Made by a program: the position numbers and the translations under genes. Below, one piece after another: positions 5,946 to 9,367 of a stretch of 9,367 nucleotides of DNA. The DNA is from Helicobacter sp. NHP19-012. Its GTDB lineage: Bacteria > Campylobacterota > Campylobacteria > Campylobacterales > Helicobacteraceae. Under the pieces are notes generated by a model. The model did no database searches, was not told where the DNA came from, and saw only the letters and a list, made by a program, of their open reading frames with translations. How positions within the stretch are numbered: the first letter of the stretch is position 1; the number at the start of each line of letters is the position of its first letter. The DNA is taken from assembly GCF_019703325.1 (NCBI RefSeq), contig NZ_AP024823.1:1-9367 (forward strand), written 5' to 3'.

Positions 5946-6140
5946 ATGGGTAACACATCCTCAATCAACTTCAAGCAAACTAAGAACAAAGTCCAAACAC
6001 AACATAATGACCGCTCAAAAGAACCCAGCTACTTACTACCGCAAGAAGATGTTGAAAAAGTGGGCGGTGGTGTAGAAGTTAATAGGAGCGCAGATCAAGC
6101 AGAGGCTTTAAAGAATGCTATTGTCAAAAAGCCATACTAG
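5946..6140 (+). CDS. N-terminal fragment of the MOBV relaxase with the catalytic histidine
   Basis: These 64 codons encode INFKQTKNKVQTQHNDR and onward. His20-Asn21-Asp22-Arg23 matches the HNxR motif I of MOBV relaxases; the corresponding His22 of pMV158 MobM is the nucleophile that attacks DNA. The frame ends at KNAIVKKPY and a TAG. If one A were added to the A5 run at 6126-6130, translation would continue AILDYKEHVGQK into the next segment. As it stands the fragment lacks the metal site and cannot work alone. Confidence 0.7.
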   Translation: MGNTSSINFKQTKNKVQTQHNDRSKEPSYLLPQEDVEKVGGGVEVNRSADQAEALKNAIVKKPY

Positions 6141-7888
6141 ATTACAAAGAGCATGTAGGGCAGAAGTTTAGAGCTACAAGCTATCTTTGGAGTGCCGTTG
6201 TCAATATTAAGCCCGACACCACTATGCAGGACTTAGAAAGGCTAGCCGACCACTTTAAAACCAAATACGGGTTTCAATGCTACCAAATCGCTATCCACAG
6301 AGATGAGGGACATAAAGATGAGGAGGGCAACATCCGCCTTAACCAACACGCACACTTAGAGTTTGTTACGCTAGATGAGAATACGGGCAAGAGTTTGTTT
6401 AGAGGCAACTTGCAAAAACCTAAAGCTTTAAGTCAAATCCAAACCGAGACCGCCGACATCTTAGGCATGCAAAGGGGTGAGGCTGTGAAAAAGAGTGGCA
6501 GAAAACGCATTGAGCCTAGAGCTTACGCCCAGTTGATGAATGAGACAAGGCAGAAACACAATGCAGTTGTTGAGAAGTTAAACCGAGACCACTCTAAAGA
6601 ACTTGGGGATTATAACGCGCAGAAGAAAGAGGAATTAGGCAGACTTATTGAAACGCTTGACATCTTTTATGATCTGTCCGGCTTAATCACAGAACAAGAC
6701 CGCGCTGGCATTCACATAACTTGGGATAACATAGTAAGCGAGACAGAGGTGCTGGCTAAGAGGGCTGTAAGGCGTTATGCAGATCGAGAGGCTACCCTAA
6801 CCCAAGAGAAGCAAGAGCTTGAAACTTCTAATGCCGAGCTCAACAAGGAAAACAACAAGCTGGCACGCATTAACACAATCGTAGGCAGACAACGCGATAA
6901 CTTCGAGCAACAGAAACAAGAGCTAGAAGCCAACAACGAGGAGCTATTAGCCACACTCACAACCACGCTCACAGACCTAACGGGTTTTGTAGCACCACAT
7001 GACAAGAAGCTCACCATTAAAGAGATTAAACCCTTACTTGAGAATGTAAGACTGCAATGGAAAGACATTAATCAACGCTTAGGTGAATACAAAATCTTTA
7101 CACAAGGAGATTATAAGGCGTTGCGGGCGTTAAAAGATGAGGGCTTAAACATTGATGATCTAAAGAAGCGCATTGTCGCCCTAGAGCAAGAGGCTAAAGA
7201 GCACAAGGAAGCTTATAAAGCCCTGCAAGAGCAATACAAAGACTATCTAAGCCCCGAAGCCGCCCAAGAGCTCACAGACGCTAAGACAAAAGCAGAGACC
7301 GCCCTAGCAGACTTACAAACAACACACAAGGCGTTAGAGGCCAAATACAGCGCGCTAGAGACCAGCCAAACAAGCAACACCCCAGAGCTTGAGGACTTGA
7401 GGCAGAAACACACCAAAGAGCTTGAGAAATTAAACACCGCCCACACCAAAGCAGTTGAGGATTTGAATGCCGCTAGCGCGCTGAAAGATAAGCAGATCGT
7501 AGAGCTTACAGCCCAAAAGCAAGAGGCAGAGCAAAAGGCTAGCAGTTTAGAGAAAGAGAATGAGGCACTGAGAAAAAGCCAGTATGTCGTAAATGTCTAT
7601 GCAAACAGCCGTCTTAGAAACAGCCTTAACCATGAGCGCTTTTTTGCAGTGGCTAGACATCAGGGATACCCCGTTGTGGGCTTTTTAGTGGGGAAACGCA
7701 TTTGCTATTTTGCCTTGAAAGAGCCCGAATGGGAAGATTTGAAGGGGCGTGGGTTATTTTTTGGTAGAGCTGAAAAACCCGACTATGAAGCTTTGCTACT
7801 AGAAACCATCAAACGCTACTACGCCAAATTGCTGGACTGGGTAGGGGGAAACAATGTGTTAGAAGGAGTGGACTGGAAAGACGGCTAG
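6131..7888 (+). CDS. Main fragment of the MOBV relaxase: metal-binding site and coiled coil
   Basis: The segment is open from the frame junction at about 6131. The first internal ATG (6224) has no ribosome site, so independent translation is doubtful. Counting from that ATG, IHRDEGHKDEEG then NQHAHLEF (24-47) gives His25, Glu28, His42 and His44, the HxDE...HxH metal triad of MOBV enzymes, with a longer loop than in MobM. LGMQRG (79-84) is a further family match. From about residue 110 to 465 the sequence is Glu/Lys/Gln/Leu-rich coiled coil with short breaks near 155-185 and 255-290, typical of MOBV tails. Residues 470-554 (NVYANSRLRN, GFLVGKRICYFALKEPEW) form a compact domain that I do not recognise. 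The frame ends at a TAG at 7886-7888. Confidence 0.72.
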   Translation, partial: AILDYKEHVGQKFRATSYLWSAVVNIKPDTTMQDLERLADHFKTKYGFQCYQIAIHRDEGHKDEEGNIRLNQHAHLEFVTLDENTGKSLFRGNLQKPKALSQIQTETADILGMQRGEAVKKSGRKRIEPRAYAQLMNETRQKHNAVVEKLNRDHSKELGDYNAQKKEELGRLIETLDIFYDLSGLITEQDRAGIHITWDNIVSETEVLAKRAVRRYADREATLTQEKQELETSNAELNKENNKLARINTIVGRQRDNFEQQKQELEANNEELLATLTTTLTDLTGFVAPHDKKLTIKEIKPLLENVRLQWKDINQRLGEYKIFTQGDYKALRALKDEGLNIDDLKKRIVALEQEAKEHKEAYKALQEQYKDYLSPEAAQELTDAKTKAETALADLQTTHKALEAKYSALETSQTSNTPELEDLRQKHTKELEKLNTAHTKAVEDLNAASALKDKQIVELTAQKQEAEQKASSLEKENEALRKSQYVVNVYANSRLRNSLNHERFFAVARHQGYPVVGFLVGKRICYFALKEPEWEDLKGRGLFFGRAEKPDYEALLLETIKRYYAKLLDWVGGNNVLEGVDWKDG

Positions 7889-8462
7889 AGATTGTAGAAA
7901 GGGACGATGACAAGGGGGTAGAGGGCTTGAGCGTTGGGGGCGATGTGGATTTAGCGACCGCTATAGAGAAGTGCTATGACTACGACAGACTCGCCCATTG
8001 GCAAGAGAAAGAAGGGGAGGGTATCCTAGAAAATGTGAGAACCCCCCCGCCCGCTTTTAAACTTTTGAAACAAGGATAGCCCCCGTATGGTTTAAACCAC
8101 GCCTTGAGGGACTGAATATCCGCCTTTACGACTTCTTAGGCAAAGATTTACCGCAGATTGATGTTGTGGCTTTTAAAGACGACTGGGGGCTTATGCGTGA
8201 GACCATGGATTACATCGCTAGCCTAAACAGACAAAAGCTTAGGGACACGCACAAAGAGAAAAGACAACAACACGCAAAAGGCTGGTATGCAAGGAGCAAA
8301 GTAGAAAAGCGGGCGAAACAAAGAGCACAAGAGCAAGCCAAACAGACCAAAGATGACACCCCCACACCCAGCAAAAGCAAGCCCACGCCTAAACCCACAG
8401 AGCCACTCAAAAGCCCACAGCCCACGCAGAGCACGACACCTAAGAAGCCTTTGGGGATGTAA
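7885..8462 (+). pseudogene. C-terminal remnants of the relaxase in two further frames
   Basis: From CTA at 7885, 64 codons read LEIVERDDDKGVEGLSVGG and on to ENVRTPPPAFKLLKQG, ending in a TAG at 8077-8079. They follow directly on WKDG of the previous segment after a one-base slip. From GCC at 8079 another 127 codons read APVWFKPRLEGLNIRLYDFL, then a strongly basic region (RQKLRDTHKEKRQQ, EKRAKQRAQEQAK) and a Pro/Lys/Thr tail ending KKPLGM with TAA at 8460-8462. A GTG at 8166 could start a 98-residue piece but has no ribosome site. A C7 run (8042-8048) lies just before the last break. Acidic-then-basic composition continues smoothly across the breaks, which supports one ancestral gene. Confidence 0.6.
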
Positions 8463-8506
8463 CCTTTAACGCCCGTTTTATGTTTCTTATAAATTACACT
8501 TAAAGG
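8463..8506 (+). promoter_or_regulatory. Candidate promoter of the recombinase gene within an inverted repeat
   Basis: A -10-like TATAAA at 8488-8493, preceded by an AT-rich run, predicts a start near 8500 and a leader of about 57 nt. CCTTTAA (8463-8469) and TTAAAGG (8500-8506) form an inverted repeat around it. No terminator was seen between the mob remnants and this site. Resolvases often bind and repress next to their own promoter, so this interval is also where a recombination site could lie. Confidence 0.4.
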
Positions 8507-8556
8507 GTTGCCTAACTTCAACCATAGAAATATCTTAAAACAAGGGTTAAAGTGCA

Positions 8557-9198
8557 ATGCGTAGAAAAGTAGAAAAGACAGCTAGTCGGGTGTTTGCCTA
8601 CATCCGTGTATCCACAGAAAAGCAAGACATGCATAGCCAAGACCACGCCATAGAGTGTTACGCCCAACAACACAGACTTAGCATAGATGAGAAAATCGCC
8701 ATTGAGATCAGCGCGACCAAGACACAGGCTAAAAGACGCATTGAGGAACTGAAAGCCAAGCTCCAAAAGGGGGATTTACTCATTGCCACTGAGATCAGCC
8801 GATTAGGGCGCACCATGCACGAGATCATCAACTTGTTGCTAGAGCTGGATAAGCGGGGCATTAAGTTTGTATTCATACGCCAACCCGAACTCTCAAATTG
8901 CAACAACGCCACTTCTAAACTCTTGCTAGCCATTTACGCCTATCTAGCAGAAGCAGAAAGAGAGCTCATCAGCGAACGCACTAAGGCAGGACTACAAGCA
9001 CTCAAAGCTAAGGGCAAAAAGCTAGGCTGGCAAAAAGGACGGCTACGCAAACACCCCCAATACGACCCACACCTAGACTACATCCGCGTGTTGCGCGCTA
9101 AAGGATTAGGCTACATGGCTATCTACAAGATGTTGGATGTGCCTACCAAAGGCGTGTATGGCGGTTTTCTCAAGTGGTGCAAACGGCGAGGAGTTTGA
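8557..9198 (+). CDS. Serine recombinase (resolvase/invertase family)
   Basis: An intact 213-residue small serine recombinase. YIRVSTEKQ (15-23) holds the catalytic Ser19 with Arg17. SRLGRT (81-86) supplies the two active-site arginines (82, 85). The long E helix with AEAERELISERTKAGLQALK (131-150) serves the dimer interface and DNA contact. KGKKLGWQKGR leads to a C-terminal helix-turn-helix region (about 172-210: IRVLRAKGLGYMAIYKML). It would cut and rejoin DNA through a phosphoserine link, most likely to resolve plasmid multimers; DNA inversion or cassette exchange is possible. The start ATG has AAGGG 10 nt upstream, a slightly long spacing. It lacks the N-terminal MerR domain of IS607-type recombinases and the large C-terminal domains of integrases. 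Unlike the mob genes just upstream it has no frame damage. Confidence 0.92.
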   Translation: MRRKVEKTASRVFAYIRVSTEKQDMHSQDHAIECYAQQHRLSIDEKIAIEISATKTQAKRRIEELKAKLQKGDLLIATEISRLGRTMHEIINLLLELDKRGIKFVFIRQPELSNCNNATSKLLLAIYAYLAEAERELISERTKAGLQALKAKGKKLGWQKGRLRKHPQYDPHLDYIRVLRAKGLGYMAIYKMLDVPTKGVYGGFLKWCKRRGV

Positions 9199-9367
9199 TC
9201 TCACACACGCGCAAATATAGATGACAATGCTGGTAAAAAAGGAATTTTAAAGCGATCCTAGAGCGCGCCAGATGCCAACCTAACTGGCGATCCATGCTGT
9301 TTGGTGGGATATCTATGGTGATCTAAGCTTGAGTCTAAAGCCATCTTCGTGCAAATCACCCTGGGCG
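9199..9367. other. Right-edge sequence without a convincing gene
   Basis: No gene is supported. GCGATCC occurs twice (9252-9258 and 9287-9293) and GCCAG/CTGGC (9267-9271, 9284-9288) forms an inverted repeat. On the minus strand, codons from the edge down to a TAG at 9313-9315 read GDLHEDGFRLKLRSP, which has protein-like composition and may be the last few residues of a gene that enters from the right. It is too short to assign. Confidence 0.35.

Larger units (their letters stand above)
5946..8462 (+). pseudogene. mob: MOBV (Pre/Mob) relaxase with long coiled-coil tail, broken by three frame changes
   Basis: The start ATG at 5946 has a perfect AAGGAGG (5931-5937). Relaxases of this family nick the plasmid at oriT and stay bound to the 5' end during transfer. 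Four successive open segments lie in three frames: 5946-6140, then up to 7888, then 7885-8079, then 8079-8462. Each junction needs a shift of one base back, i.e. one base lost, and the three losses together restore the original frame. Read through, the protein would have about 839 residues. It has the MOBV catalytic HNDR motif, the HxDE...HxH metal site, a coiled coil of about 350 residues, an unrecognised globular part and a basic Pro/Lys-rich tail. The first break divides the catalytic domain, so the protein should be inactive unless the frame is restored by slippage or phase variation. Confidence 0.75.

Noticed and set aside
8463..8506. Intrinsic terminator for the mob genes
   Set aside because: The two 7-bp arms are 30 nt apart, AT-rich and not followed by a T run, so termination is unlikely.
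8210..8557. 115-codon minus-strand frame
   Set aside because: It is antisense to the basic Pro/Lys-rich relaxase tail; its Cys/Leu/Val-rich product is the usual shadow of such a tail.
8557..9198. IS607-family transposase
   Set aside because: There is no N-terminal MerR-type domain and no adjacent tnpB; domain order is that of a small resolvase/invertase.

Overview
The window looks like a mobilizable plasmid, or a plasmid-derived island, from a Campylobacterota host, most likely a Helicobacter. The reasons are moderate-to-low GC, strong AAGGAG-type ribosome sites, extended TGnTATAAT-like promoters and the protein repertoire. This assignment is an inference. Nothing in the sequence names the species, and it cannot be told whether the molecule is circular.

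Left edge (1-1640): an incomplete secreted alginate-lyase-family gene on the minus strand runs off the left edge. Two inverted repeats lie in its leader and promoter region. About 1.1 kb without a protein gene follows. It holds a C-rich tract of short direct repeats and a candidate structured small RNA ending in a very strong hairpin plus T13 terminator.

Replication region (1640-5424): a CG-rich nested palindrome of about 135 bp is followed by three CAWACTTTTA iterons at an exact 21-bp period, an AT-rich stretch with further copies, and one inverted copy inside the repA promoter. Downstream is a compact three-gene array. It encodes a RepA hexameric-helicase homologue of the IncQ (RSF1010) type, a RepC-like winged-helix initiator, and a separate putative archaeo-eukaryotic-type primase that overlaps repC by ATGA. 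Together they form an IncQ-like strand-displacement replicon: RepC would bind the iterons, RepA would unwind, and the primase would act at palindromic initiation sites.

Mobilization region (5425-8462): a second highly palindromic block with a TGGTATAAT promoter precedes a small coiled-coil accessory gene and a large MOBV (Pre/Mob) relaxase gene with a long coiled-coil tail. Both are broken. Four single-base frame changes, all in the same direction, interrupt them. One of these separates the catalytic HNDR motif of the relaxase from its metal-binding HxDE...HxH motif.

Right edge (8463-9367): an intact small serine recombinase (resolvase/invertase type) with its own promoter, then about 170 bp with no convincing gene. 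The design is mosaic: IncQ-type replication, MOBV mobilization, a resolvase and a carbohydrate-lyase cargo gene. The replication genes and the recombinase are intact while the mobilization genes are decaying.
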